This document shows, in pieces, positions 55,866 to 64,000 of a DNA stretch of 64,000 nucleotides. The DNA lies in assembly GCF_001310275.1 (NCBI RefSeq), contig NZ_LGYZ01000011.1, positions 53,964-117,963 of the forward strand, given 5' to 3'. The first letter of the stretch is position 1. Each line of letters opens with the position of its first letter. The position numbers and the translations under genes were made by a program. The stretch is from Nocardia arizonensis. Its GTDB lineage: Bacteria; Actinomycetota; Actinomycetes; Mycobacteriales; Mycobacteriaceae. The notes under the pieces are model-generated. The model saw nothing but the letters and a program-made list of their open reading frames with translations, ran no database searches and was not told the origin of the DNA.

Positions 55866-58800
55866 GTGCGACCGGACCGAGCGACTCCCGTGTTTGACCG
55901 TTACCGCCTGATCGCCATCGTCTCCGGGCTCCTCGGATTCGTCTTGGCGCTGCTGACCCCGCTGCTGCCGGTCCGCCAGGATCAGGCCACGCTGGACTGG
56001 CCGCAGGTGGGCAACACCACCGATGTCGCCGCGCCGCTGGTCTCCTACGAACCCCTGCGGCTGCGAGCCACCCTGCCCTGCTCGGTGCTCTCGGCGCCGG
56101 TCACCGGTGGCGCCGAACCGGGCGGCGCGCCGTCACCGGGCGCGGAGCCGGGCGGCGGCCGGGGACCCGGCGCCTCACGCACGCTGTTGTCCACCATCGC
56201 GGTGGCCTCCGGCCAGGCGGCGACCAAGGGGCTGGTGGTCTCGGTCACCGACGGCACGCTCGCCGTGGTCCAGCGCGATATCCCGTTGCTGTCCGCACCG
56301 GTCGAGGAGATCGCCGCGTGCACCGCGATCACCATCGACTCCACCGCCGCCGCGACCACGGTCGAATTCACCGGGGCGCGGCGCGCGGACGGCACACCGT
56401 TCCGCACGTCACTGCCGCGCGACGTCCGCCCGCAGGTCGTCGGCGTGTTCACCGACCTGGATGGCGCGCAGGTCGCCGCGGCCCGGGTGCACCTCGACAT
56501 CGACTCGCGCTTCTCCTCCACGCCGACCACCCTGAAACTGCTGGTCATGATCGCGGCGGCGATCTGCACGGTGATCGCGCTGTTCGCCCTGCACATGCTC
56601 GACACCTCCGACGGCCGCCGGGCGCGCCGCTTCCTGCCCGCGCACTGGTGGCGCTTCGGCCTCGCCGACGCGGCGGTCATCGGCACGCTGGCGCTGTGGC
56701 ACGTCATCGGGGCCAACACCTCCGACGACGGCTACATCCTCAATATGGCCCGCGCCTCGGAGCATTCGGGCTACATGGCCAACTACTACCGGTGGTTCGC
56801 GGTGCCGGAGGCGCCGTTCGGCTGGTCCTACGAGGCACTGGCCTGGATGACGAAGATCTCCGACGCCAGCCCGTGGATGCGGCTGCCGACGCTGCTCGCG
56901 GGCGTGGTCTGCTGGCTGGTGATCAGCCGCGAGGTGCTACCCCGGCTCGGGGCGCGGGTGCGCCGCCACCGGATCGCATTGTGGACGGCGGGACTGGTCT
57001 TTCTCGCCTTCTGGCTGCCGTACGACAACGGTTTGCGCCCCGAACCGCTCATTGCCGCGGGCGCCCTGCTGACCTGGTGCTCCATCGAACGCGCCATCGC
57101 CACCGGGCGGCTGCTGCCCGCCGCGATCGGCGTCATGATCGCCGCGTTCTCCCTGGCGGCCGGTCCCACCGGGCTCATCTGCATCGCCGCGCTCATCGCC
57201 GGGTCGCGGCCGGTGCTCCAGATCATCGTCAAGCGGGCACAGGGCGCGCTGCCGCGGCGGATCGCCGACGGCGCGGAGGCCGCGCCCGCGGACACCGCCC
57301 GCCGCGCCCTGCCCGCGCTGGTGTTCCGGTACGCGGCCCTGCTCGCGCCCGGACTGGCCGCGGGCACGCTGGTACTCATCGTGGTCTTCGTCGATCAGAC
57401 CCTGGCCACGGTCATGGAAGCGACCCGGGTGCGCACCATCGTCGGCCCCAACGTGGCCTGGTTCGACGAACGCACCCGCTGGGATTCGCTGCTCATGCTG
57501 TCGCCGGACGGTTCGCTGGCCCGGCGCTTCGGCGTCCTGCTCATGCTGCTGTGTCTGCTGGTCTGTGTGCTCCAAGTGCTGCGCAAGGGCCGGATACCGG
57601 GCACGTCGCGCGGTCCGTCGGTGCGCATCCTCGGCATCGTCTTCGCCTCGCTGCTGCTCATGATGTTCACCCCGACCAAGTGGACCCATCACTTCGGCGT
57701 CTACGCCGGACTCGCGGGTTCGCTGGCCGCACTGGCCGCGGTCGCGGTGGGCAGCACCGGAATTCGCGCACCACGCAATCGGGCGCTGTTCGCGGCGGCG
57801 GTGCTGTTCGTGCTCGCCATCACCTTCACCGGCTCCAACGGCTGGTGGTACGTCTCCAGTTACGGTATCCCGTGGTGGGACAAGGCTCCGCTGGTCGCGG
57901 GCAAGGGCATATCGACGCTGTTCCTCGGACTCAGCGCGCTGGCCCTGCTGTGGGCGATCTGGCTGCACTATCGCGAACCGTATCGCCGGGACACGCCGCC
58001 GAACCGCTTCGACCGTTTCGCCTCCGCGCCGCTGACCATCGCCGCCGCCGTACTCGTGCTGTTCGAGGTGGCCTCGCTGGCCAAGGCCGCGATCACCCAG
58101 TATCCCGCGTATTCGATCGCCAAGTCGAATATCGAGTCGTTGGCGGGTGATTCGTGCGGTCTCGCCAATGACGTACTGGTGGAGACCGATACGGCCGATT
58201 CACTGCTGCTGCCATACGTCGGCTCCCCCGCCGACGGCCTGTCGGCCCCGCCCGCGGACGGGGCGACGGCGACGAAGGGCTTCACCCCCAACGGCGTCGC
58301 CGCCGACCTCACCGCCGACGCGGAGGAAACCGTGACCGGCGGCGCGAATTCGGTCGACAAGGATTCCGACAACAAGACCACCAACACCACCGGTGCGGGG
58401 ACCGGCGGCGGCACCAGCGAGCAGGCGGGTGTCAACGGCAGCACCGTCGCACTGCCGTTCGGCCTCGATCCCGCTCGCACCCCGGTCCTCGGCAGCTACC
58501 AGGACGACGGCGAACAGCGGCAGGCTCGCCTCGAATCACAGTGGTACCGACTCGATCTGACCGACAGCATGCGCGACGATCCCGCCTATCGAGTGCTCGT
58601 GGTCACCGCGGCGGGCCGCATCCGCTCGGTCGACGCCGACGGCGTGCTCACCTACGGCCAGGAGCTTCGGGTGGAATACGGTGTGCGCGAGGCCGACGGC
58701 CGGATGACCGTGCTCGGTTCGGTCGATCCGCTGGACATCGGACCCGCGCCGTCCTGGCGCAATCTGCGGGTGCCGCTGGACCGGCTGCCGCGCGAGGTGA

Positions 58801-59264
58801 ACGCGGTCCGGCTGGTCGCGGTGGACAACGACATCACGCCCAGGCAGTGGCTGGCGGTCACCCCGCCGCGCCTGCCCCGGCTGGCGAGTCTGAATTCGGT
58901 TGTCGGATCGCGGGATCCGGTGCTGCTCGACTGGCACGTGGGATTGGCGTTCCCGTGTCAGCGCCCCTTCGACCATCATGACGGCGTGGCCGAGGCGCCG
59001 CGGTGGCGCATTCTGCCGGACCGAGTCGGCTCCGACGCCTCCAATGCGTGGCAGGACGATATCGGCGGCGGACCGCTCGGCTGGACGGGTCTGCTGGCGA
59101 AGTCGCGGACCGTGCCGAGTTATCTCGAGCACGACTGGGCCCGCGACTGGGGTTCGCTCGAGCAGTTCACGCCCTACGATCCGAGCGCCGCGCCCGCGAC
59201 CATCGGCGTGACGGTCGAGAATCGTAACGGTTGGTCGAAACAGGATCCCATTCGGATTCGTTAG
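55866..59264 (+). CDS. Arabinosyltransferase of the Emb family (copy 1)
   Basis: This 1132-aa GT-C enzyme polymerises arabinan in arabinogalactan or lipoarabinomannan. It has about 15 helices, the catalytic loop NTSDDGYI (D287, D288) and a long C-terminal extracytoplasmic domain with carbohydrate-binding features. Met294 equals M. tuberculosis EmbB M306, the main ethambutol-resistance position, and is unchanged. A low-complexity Thr/Gly/Asp insertion lies around residue 830. It looks intermediate between EmbB and EmbC, so I give no letter. GTG 55866 is 8 nt after a -10 hexamer. It faces a second emb gene, with a 52-aa gene between them. Confidence 0.93.
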   Translation: MRPDRATPVFDRYRLIAIVSGLLGFVLALLTPLLPVRQDQATLDWPQVGNTTDVAAPLVSYEPLRLRATLPCSVLSAPVTGGAEPGGAPSPGAEPGGGRGPGASRTLLSTIAVASGQAATKGLVVSVTDGTLAVVQRDIPLLSAPVEEIAACTAITIDSTAAATTVEFTGARRADGTPFRTSLPRDVRPQVVGVFTDLDGAQVAAARVHLDIDSRFSSTPTTLKLLVMIAAAICTVIALFALHMLDTSDGRRARRFLPAHWWRFGLADAAVIGTLALWHVIGANTSDDGYILNMARASEHSGYMANYYRWFAVPEAPFGWSYEALAWMTKISDASPWMRLPTLLAGVVCWLVISREVLPRLGARVRRHRIALWTAGLVFLAFWLPYDNGLRPEPLIAAGALLTWCSIERAIATGRLLPAAIGVMIAAFSLAAGPTGLICIAALIAGSRPVLQIIVKRAQGALPRRIADGAEAAPADTARRALPALVFRYAALLAPGLAAGTLVLIVVFVDQTLATVMEATRVRTIVGPNVAWFDERTRWDSLLMLSPDGSLARRFGVLLMLLCLLVCVLQVLRKGRIPGTSRGPSVRILGIVFASLLLMMFTPTKWTHHFGVYAGLAGSLAALAAVAVGSTGIRAPRNRALFAAAVLFVLAITFTGSNGWWYVSSYGIPWWDKAPLVAGKGISTLFLGLSALALLWAIWLHYREPYRRDTPPNRFDRFASAPLTIAAAVLVLFEVASLAKAAITQYPAYSIAKSNIESLAGDSCGLANDVLVETDTADSLLLPYVGSPADGLSAPPADGATATKGFTPNGVAADLTADAEETVTGGANSVDKDSDNKTTNTTGAGTGGGTSEQAGVNGSTVALPFGLDPARTPVLGSYQDDGEQRQARLESQWYRLDLTDSMRDDPAYRVLVVTAAGRIRSVDADGVLTYGQELRVEYGVREADGRMTVLGSVDPLDIGPAPSWRNLRVPLDRLPREVNAVRLVAVDNDITPRQWLAVTPPRLPRLASLNSVVGSRDPVLLDWHVGLAFPCQRPFDHHDGVAEAPRWRILPDRVGSDASNAWQDDIGGGPLGWTGLLAKSRTVPSYLEHDWARDWGSLEQFTPYDPSAAPATIGVTVENRNGWSKQDPIRIR

Positions 59265-59310
59265 CCTCGCCGATTCGGGCGCGACCGACCCAGACAGCCG
59301 CAGAGGCGTT

Positions 59311-59340
59311 GCCGACCCGGCGGATTTCCGCCGGGTCGGC
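59311..59340 (+). terminator. Terminator after the first emb gene
   Basis: The 13-bp arms 59311-59323 and 59328-59340 pair perfectly around ATTT. The remaining bases to 59557 show no gene. Confidence 0.85.
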
Positions 59341-59557
59341 CTACCGCACACCCGCCGAACTCCACCAATTCGGACATGATGTATCACTATTCACGAATGC
59401 CGGGAATTGTGATGCGCAGCACAATAACTGGAGACACGCCGGGGACCGTCCGATCACCGTGAGTCGACCGAAACCTCCTCATACAGCGTGGGTTTCATCG
59501 GGGTGACGCCTCAGTAACCGATGATCGGATTGCCAGGCGGATGACAGTTTGGGAACG

Positions 59558-59563
59558 TACTGT
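59558..59563 (+). promoter_or_regulatory. -10 hexamer of the 52-aa gene, leaderless
   Basis: TACTGT ends 7 nt before ATG 59571. An alternative ATG at 59541 lies upstream of this element. Confidence 0.45.
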
Positions 59564-59570
59564 TGTGGGT

Positions 59571-59729
59571 ATGACAGCAGCCTTCGATGACATGGATCTG
59601 CGCGATCTCGTCGACCTGCTCACAGATGACGAGAAGCGCGAATTACGCCCGGCGGTGCTTCGGGTGCTCGGCCGCCTCCCCTCCCAGGAGGTGTTGCGCC
59701 GCGAACTCGGCAGGCGCATGAAGGTATAG
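59571..59729 (+). CDS. Small charged protein, 52 aa
   Basis: I do not recognise a family. The predicted peptide is highly charged and helical, DMDLRDLVDLLTDDEKRELR then LRVLGRLPSQEVLRREL, with a basic C-end. Codons have high third-position GC, supporting coding. ATG 59571 is chosen because a -10 hexamer lies 7 nt upstream; ATG 59541 would add 10 residues. It sits between the terminator of one emb gene and a second hairpin before the other, so it is its own transcription unit. A role in regulation of either emb gene is not shown. Confidence 0.6.
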   Translation: MTAAFDDMDLRDLVDLLTDDEKRELRPAVLRVLGRLPSQEVLRRELGRRMKV

Positions 59730-59741
59730 CGCGTCCGCCCG

Positions 59742-59779
59742 AACCACCGCACTACGCAGAAACCACCGCAGTACGCAGA
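59742..59779. repeat. 19-bp tandem duplication
   Basis: Two copies, 59742-59760 and 59761-59779, differ at one base. They lie just after the 52-aa gene. Confidence 0.8.
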
Positions 59780-59798
59780 ACCGCCGTGGAACGCAAAG

Positions 59799-59828
59799 GG
59801 GCCGTAGCGTCGAACGACGCCACGGCCC
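59799..59828. terminator. Bidirectional terminator of the second emb gene
   Basis: GGGCCGT and GCGTCG (59799-59812) pair with CGACGC and ACGGCCC (59815-59828), with one mismatch. The minimal loop would open in practice. Confidence 0.6.
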
Positions 59829-59844
59829 TCCTACTTTCCGGCGG

Positions 59845-62800
59845 CTAGAACACCCGCAGCTGTCCCGGCGACCAGAGACCGGACCTGGTCACGGTGCCGG
59901 TATCGAGTTTCGCCGGTTTGGCATTGCGGCCGTACTGGTCGTAGCGCTCGAGCGAACCCCAGTCGCGCGCCCAGTCGTCCTTCATGTAGGTCGGCACCGT
60001 GGTCGACTTGGCCAGCATCTGCGTGAATCCGAGCGGACCGCCGAACTCCTCGGCCTGCCAGGTGTTGGTGGAGCTGATCGCCAGCGGCCGGTCCGGCAGG
60101 ATGCGGTAACCCGGCACCTCCGCGACGCCGTCGCGGTGGTCGAACGGACGCTGGCACGGGAACTGCAAGCCGACCGCCCAGTCCAGCAGCACCGGCTGCT
60201 CCGAACCGATGAGGCTGTTGAGCGATTCCAACTTCGGCATGCGCGGCGGCGTGAAGGCCAACCACTGGTCACCGATGAGAATCGGGTCGTTGGCGACGAT
60301 GCGCACCGCGTCGGCCTCCGGCGCGATCTCGTCCAACGGCACCCGCAGATTGCGCCACGACGGGAACGGGCCGATATCGCGCGGCATATAGTTGCCGAGC
60401 TGCTCGACCGACCCGTCGGGAAGGCGCTTACCGTAGTCGACCGTCAACGACTGGCCGTACTTCATCGCGCCGGTGTCGTCGAAGGACATGATGCGCCCCG
60501 CCGCCGAAATGACCACCAGCGGTTTGTCGGCCGACCTCGGCGCCAGCTCGTACCAGCTCGAGGTCAGGCGCGCGGGCTGCTGCACACCCTCCTGATAGCT
60601 GCCCATCACCGGCGTGGTCGCCGGGTCGAGGCCGAACGGCAATGCGACGGTGCTGCCGTTCACACCCTCGGCGCCCTGACCGCCGCCGGTGCCCGCGCTC
60701 TCGCCCTCGGCGAAAGCCGCGCCGACCGACTGGGTGGAGGTGTTGCCGGTGCCGGGCTTCACCTCGACACTGTCGGCGGACAAATCATCGGGCACGCCGT
60801 TGGCGGCGAAGCCGACCGGGGAAGCGCCCGCGAGCGGATCGCCGTTGAGCGGCGGCGCGGCCGGATCGATGATCGGCTGCAACCGGCCGCCGTTCGGATT
60901 CGGCTCCACCAGAATGTCATTGGCCAGACCGCAGGCGCTGCCGCCGAGCGCGTCCATATTCGACCGGCCCAGCGAATAGGCCGGATACTGCGAATAGGCA
61001 CCCTTCGCCAGCGACAACACCTCGAGCGCGACCATGAGTGCGGCCACCACCGTCAGCGGAATGGCCGCGAACTTGCGAATCCGCTTGCCACGCGCCGACT
61101 TCGGTGACGCCTCCGGCGGCACGTACTGCTCGCGCAGGGTGAACCAGGCCACCAGCGCCAACGCCGCGCCGAACAGGATCAGCATGACGGTGTTGGATTC
61201 GTGGCCCTGGAAGGAGACCCGCTTGTCGAACCACGGCACACCGAAACTCGACACGTACCAGTAGCCGTTGATGCCCGAGAACGACAACGCCAGCACGAAC
61301 AGCAGACCCGCCAGGAAGATGGCTCTGTTCTTGCGCGCCCGCAGCGCCGTCGCCGACACCGCGACCGCGGTCACCGCGGCCAGCGAACCCGCGATACCGG
61401 CGTACGCGCCGAAGTGATGGGTCCACTTGGTCGGGTTGAACATCATGAAGAAGATGGTGCCGAAGACCACGCCCATCAACCGCCACGTCGGACCGCTGGC
61501 GATACCCGGCACCTGCCTGCGACGCAGCAGCACCAACATCGTCGTGAACAGGCACAGCAGCATCACCAGGAAGGCGAAGCGGCGCGACAGCGACCCGTCG
61601 ACGGTCTCGACGAACAAGTAGTAGTAGCGCAGGTAGTCCTCATACCAGGCCAGATTCGGTCCGGTGATCTGGCGGACACGGTTGGCTTCCTGAATCGCGG
61701 CGAAGGTCTGATCGCTGTACACCACCGTCAACACCAGCAGGCCCGCCGCCGCGATCGGCGCCAGCAGCGGCAGCGTGCCGAACTGCCGATGTCTGCGCAC
61801 CACGATCCGCACCAGCGGTCTGATACCGGCCAGCAGCGCCGCCACGCACATGAGTCCGGTCGGGGCCGCCGCCAAGGTGAACGCCGCGATAAGCACCGCC
61901 GCCGCCGCGGGCAACAGGCGACCGGTGGCAATGGCCCGCTCGATGGAGACCCAGGTCAGCAGGGCGCCGAGCGCGACGATCGGCTCCGAGCGCAGACCGT
62001 TGTCGAACGGCAGCCAGAAGGCCAGGAACACCAGACCTCCGGTCCACAGCGCGACCCGGCTGTTGCGCACGCCGCGTCCGAGCCGCGGCACCACCTCGCG
62101 GCTGATCACCATCCAGCACAGGATCGCGCAGGCCAGCGCGGGCAACCGCACCCACGGACTCGCCGTGGAGATCTCCGAGAAGACCTGGATCACGTAGTAG
62201 TACCAGCCGAACGGCGCCTCCGGCACGCCGTACCAGCGGAAATAGTTAGCCATATAGCCCGCGTGCGGCGCCACCCGCACCATGCTCAGGATGTAGCCGT
62301 CGTCGGAGGTGTTCGCGCCGATGAAATGCCACACCAGCAGCGTGCCGATGACCGCGCCGTCCGCCCACGACGGCTTCAGCCAGTTGGCGGGCAGGAAGCG
62401 CCGGTGCCCGCGGCCGTCACTGCCGTCGAGCCGGGCCAACGCCGCCAACGCGATCACCGTGCACAGCGCCGCGCCGATCATCGCGATCAACTTGATCAGG
62501 GTCGGTGCGGTGGTGAAGCGGGTGTCGACGGTCATATGGAAGCCGAGACCCGCGGGCGCTTGGCCCTCCAGATCGGAGAACACGCCGACGACCTGCGGCC
62601 GCAGATCACCGTTGAGTCGACCCTCGACCGGTTCGACCACCGATTCCTTCGCTCCCGGCGCTCCGCCCGGCGCCGGCCGCTCGACGGTTTTGGTCAGCCC
62701 CGTGAACTCGGCGCGGGTGACGGCGCTGTCGGACTCGATGACGATCGCCGAACAACGCCCCATATCGGCGCGATCGGCCGACGCCACCACCGCATTGCGA

Positions 62801-63180
62801 TCCACCACGTCGACCGAGGTCTGCGACACGCGAACGAACATGGCCTCGAGCGCGGCCCGGTCACCCTGCGGCGGCGCGGTCGCCAGCAGCATGCCGCCCT
62901 GCGCGGGCAGCGTCTGCACGGCCGCGCACGGAATGGTCGCGCTCAGCTCCACCGGCGCCTGCGACATCAACGGCGCCTGCACATTGCCGAGCGTGCCGCC
63001 CTGCGGCCAATTCAGCACCGCCGTGGTCTGGGTGACCGGAAGAAATGGCGTCGCAAGCGCCAACACCGCGCCTATCAATCCCGTGACCAGCGCGATCATC
63101 CGCGCGACCCGGAAATCCCGTACGGGAACCTCCGGGGTTGGGGCCGGTTTGGTGAGAACAGCTGTCGCGGCGTCTGGCAC
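59845..63180 (-). CDS. Arabinosyltransferase of the Emb family (copy 2)
   Basis: This 1111-aa GT-C enzyme is a second Emb paralogue facing the first. It has the same plan: about 15 helices, catalytic NTSDDGYI (D293, D294), GYMANYFRW and a C-terminal extracytoplasmic domain with [11 protein letters not shown]. Met300 equals EmbB M306 and is retained. A low-complexity segment with TGGGQGAEG lies near residue 830. It looks like a product of old duplication with divergence, and which copy acts on arabinogalactan is not clear. GTG 63180 follows the minus-strand TAGCAT by 8 nt and lacks a ribosome-binding site. Confidence 0.93.
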   Translation of the reverse strand: MPDAATAVLTKPAPTPEVPVRDFRVARMIALVTGLIGAVLALATPFLPVTQTTAVLNWPQGGTLGNVQAPLMSQAPVELSATIPCAAVQTLPAQGGMLLATAPPQGDRAALEAMFVRVSQTSVDVVDRNAVVASADRADMGRCSAIVIESDSAVTRAEFTGLTKTVERPAPGGAPGAKESVVEPVEGRLNGDLRPQVVGVFSDLEGQAPAGLGFHMTVDTRFTTAPTLIKLIAMIGAALCTVIALAALARLDGSDGRGHRRFLPANWLKPSWADGAVIGTLLVWHFIGANTSDDGYILSMVRVAPHAGYMANYFRWYGVPEAPFGWYYYVIQVFSEISTASPWVRLPALACAILCWMVISREVVPRLGRGVRNSRVALWTGGLVFLAFWLPFDNGLRSEPIVALGALLTWVSIERAIATGRLLPAAAAVLIAAFTLAAAPTGLMCVAALLAGIRPLVRIVVRRHRQFGTLPLLAPIAAAGLLVLTVVYSDQTFAAIQEANRVRQITGPNLAWYEDYLRYYYLFVETVDGSLSRRFAFLVMLLCLFTTMLVLLRRRQVPGIASGPTWRLMGVVFGTIFFMMFNPTKWTHHFGAYAGIAGSLAAVTAVAVSATALRARKNRAIFLAGLLFVLALSFSGINGYWYVSSFGVPWFDKRVSFQGHESNTVMLILFGAALALVAWFTLREQYVPPEASPKSARGKRIRKFAAIPLTVVAALMVALEVLSLAKGAYSQYPAYSLGRSNMDALGGSACGLANDILVEPNPNGGRLQPIIDPAAPPLNGDPLAGASPVGFAANGVPDDLSADSVEVKPGTGNTSTQSVGAAFAEGESAGTGGGQGAEGVNGSTVALPFGLDPATTPVMGSYQEGVQQPARLTSSWYELAPRSADKPLVVISAAGRIMSFDDTGAMKYGQSLTVDYGKRLPDGSVEQLGNYMPRDIGPFPSWRNLRVPLDEIAPEADAVRIVANDPILIGDQWLAFTPPRMPKLESLNSLIGSEQPVLLDWAVGLQFPCQRPFDHRDGVAEVPGYRILPDRPLAISSTNTWQAEEFGGPLGFTQMLAKSTTVPTYMKDDWARDWGSLERYDQYGRNAKPAKLDTGTVTRSGLWSPGQLRVF

Positions 63181-63188
63181 GGTTGGAC

Positions 63189-63194
63189 ATGCTA
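63189..63194 (-). promoter_or_regulatory. -10 hexamer of the second emb gene, leaderless
   Basis: On the minus strand TAGCAT ends 8 nt before the GTG at 63180, matching the first emb gene. Confidence 0.55.
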
Positions 63195-63366
63195 TCTTCC
63201 CGTCCGATTCTCAGCGTGTCGGATAACCATCGATCGCCCGGCGACCGACTCGGAACGCCGTCACGGCCGGTGCCGACGCGCCGAAGCGACGGCCCCCGCG
63301 CGGCAGAACGCCCGAAACGGGACCCGAATTGCTGACCCGACACCGCCGCCATGCAAAGGTGTGAGT

Positions 63367-63864
63367 ATGACCAAGGTGAATCTCGCGACGAACTTCGGAC
63401 CGATCGTGCTCGAACTCGACGACGCCAAGGCGCCGAATTCGGTGCAGAACTTCGTCGACTACGTGAATTCCGGCCACTACAACGGCACCATCTTCCACCG
63501 CGTCATCCCCGGTTTCATGATTCAGGGCGGCGGCTTCGAGCCCGGCATGCGCCAGAAGGGCACCAAGGCGCCCATACGGAACGAGGCGAACAACGGCCTC
63601 AAGAACGACAAGTACACCGTGGCGATGGCGCGCACCAACGATCCCCATTCCGCCACCGCCCAGTTCTTCATCAACGTGTCCGACAACGACTTCCTGAACC
63701 ACTCCGCCCCCACGCCGTCGGGTTGGGGCTACGCGGTGTTCGGAAAGGTCGTGGAAGGGACCGAGGTGGTCGACAAGATCACAGGTGTCACCACCGGATC
63801 AGCGGGAATGCATCAGGACGTGCCCCAAGACGACGTCGTGATCGAGTCGGCCACCATCGGCTGA
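63367..63864 (+). CDS. ppiB: Cyclophilin-type peptidyl-prolyl isomerase, PpiB-like
   Basis: This 165-aa cytoplasmic enzyme catalyses cis-trans isomerisation at proline. It has no signal peptide. Catalytic and binding residues are visible in [13 protein letters not shown] (Arg), [10 protein letters not shown] and the Trp-containing [12 protein letters not shown]. It is strikingly close to E. coli PpiB, including [18 protein letters not shown] and GMHQDVP, and unlike M. tuberculosis PpiA as recalled. ATG 63367 has an AAGGTG just upstream. The final 136 nt of the window show no gene. Confidence 0.93.
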   Translation: MTKVNLATNFGPIVLELDDAKAPNSVQNFVDYVNSGHYNGTIFHRVIPGFMIQGGGFEPGMRQKGTKAPIRNEANNGLKNDKYTVAMARTNDPHSATAQFFINVSDNDFLNHSAPTPSGWGYAVFGKVVEGTEVVDKITGVTTGSAGMHQDVPQDDVVIESATIG

Positions 63865-64000
63865 AAGCCCGCCCCAACGGGAAAAGCCCGGTCACCCCGG
63901 CCCACCCCGCGAAGCGAGTCTCACGAGCGACCGTTCGCGACCGTCCCGCATCCGAGCGGTCGAGACAATGCGCCGCAGGCGCGAGTATCGGCCGTTCGGA

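Noticed and set aside
61201..63366. A long plus-strand frame joined in frame to ppiB
   Set aside because: The part before 63367 is the antisense of the second emb gene, with Arg/His/Gln-rich composition. Only the cyclophilin part is real.

Overview
The window is high-GC actinobacterial DNA from a mycolic-acid bacterium, most likely Nocardia or a close relative. The evidence is a complete arabinogalactan set (GtrA-family protein, DprE1, DprE2, AftA and two Emb arabinosyltransferases), WhiA, a degenerate actinobacterial PriA, and long collinearity with the Mycobacterium tuberculosis Rv1390-Rv1440 region. Comparisons to M. tuberculosis and E. coli proteins are from memory; no searches were run. 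No rRNA, tRNA, CRISPR array, insertion sequence or phage gene was seen.

Region 1 (1-32.7 kb) is the conserved housekeeping backbone: rpoZ-coaBC-metK-priA, then def-fmt-rsmB, rpe, ribE-ribBA-ribH plus a PH-domain membrane protein, uvrC-rapZ-yvcK-whiA, gap-pgk-tpiA and secG. Smaller modules interrupt it: an alpha/beta hydrolase divergent from a TetR regulator with a double operator, a PadR regulator, a secreted lipase, an RsbW/SigF-type pair on the minus strand, a gamma-glutamyltransferase divergent from a small membrane protein with a perfect CRP-type site between them, and a META-domain lipoprotein divergent from an MFS exporter.

Region 2 (32.7-50.3 kb) is accessory. A LysR gene converges on a five-gene minus-strand ABC importer operon of Ugp/sugar type, which contains a metallophosphoesterase of the Rv0805/GpdQ family. 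It is followed by a secreted protein with a glycine-rich hydrophobic C-terminus, an HSL-type esterase, rmlA-rmlC (with the rmlC tail altered by 26-bp tandem repeats), a MarR/DHA2 efflux pair, an XRE-DUF5753 regulator, a DUF4282-like membrane protein, a small protein paralogous to one in region 1, an orphan molybdopterin oxidoreductase and a PNPOx-fold protein.

Region 3 (50.3-64 kb) is the arabinan locus: gtrA divergent from dprE1-dprE2, aftA, a fragment of a membrane glycosyltransferase, one emb gene, a 52-aa gene, and a second emb gene facing the first, then a PpiB-type cyclophilin.

A recurring feature is a TANNNT -10 hexamer ending 6-8 nt before the start codon (tetR, rpe, ggt, uvrC, META lipoprotein, both MFS genes, secG, marR, gtrA, dprE1, both emb genes and the 52-aa gene). 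This implies many leaderless mRNAs and fixes several start codons.
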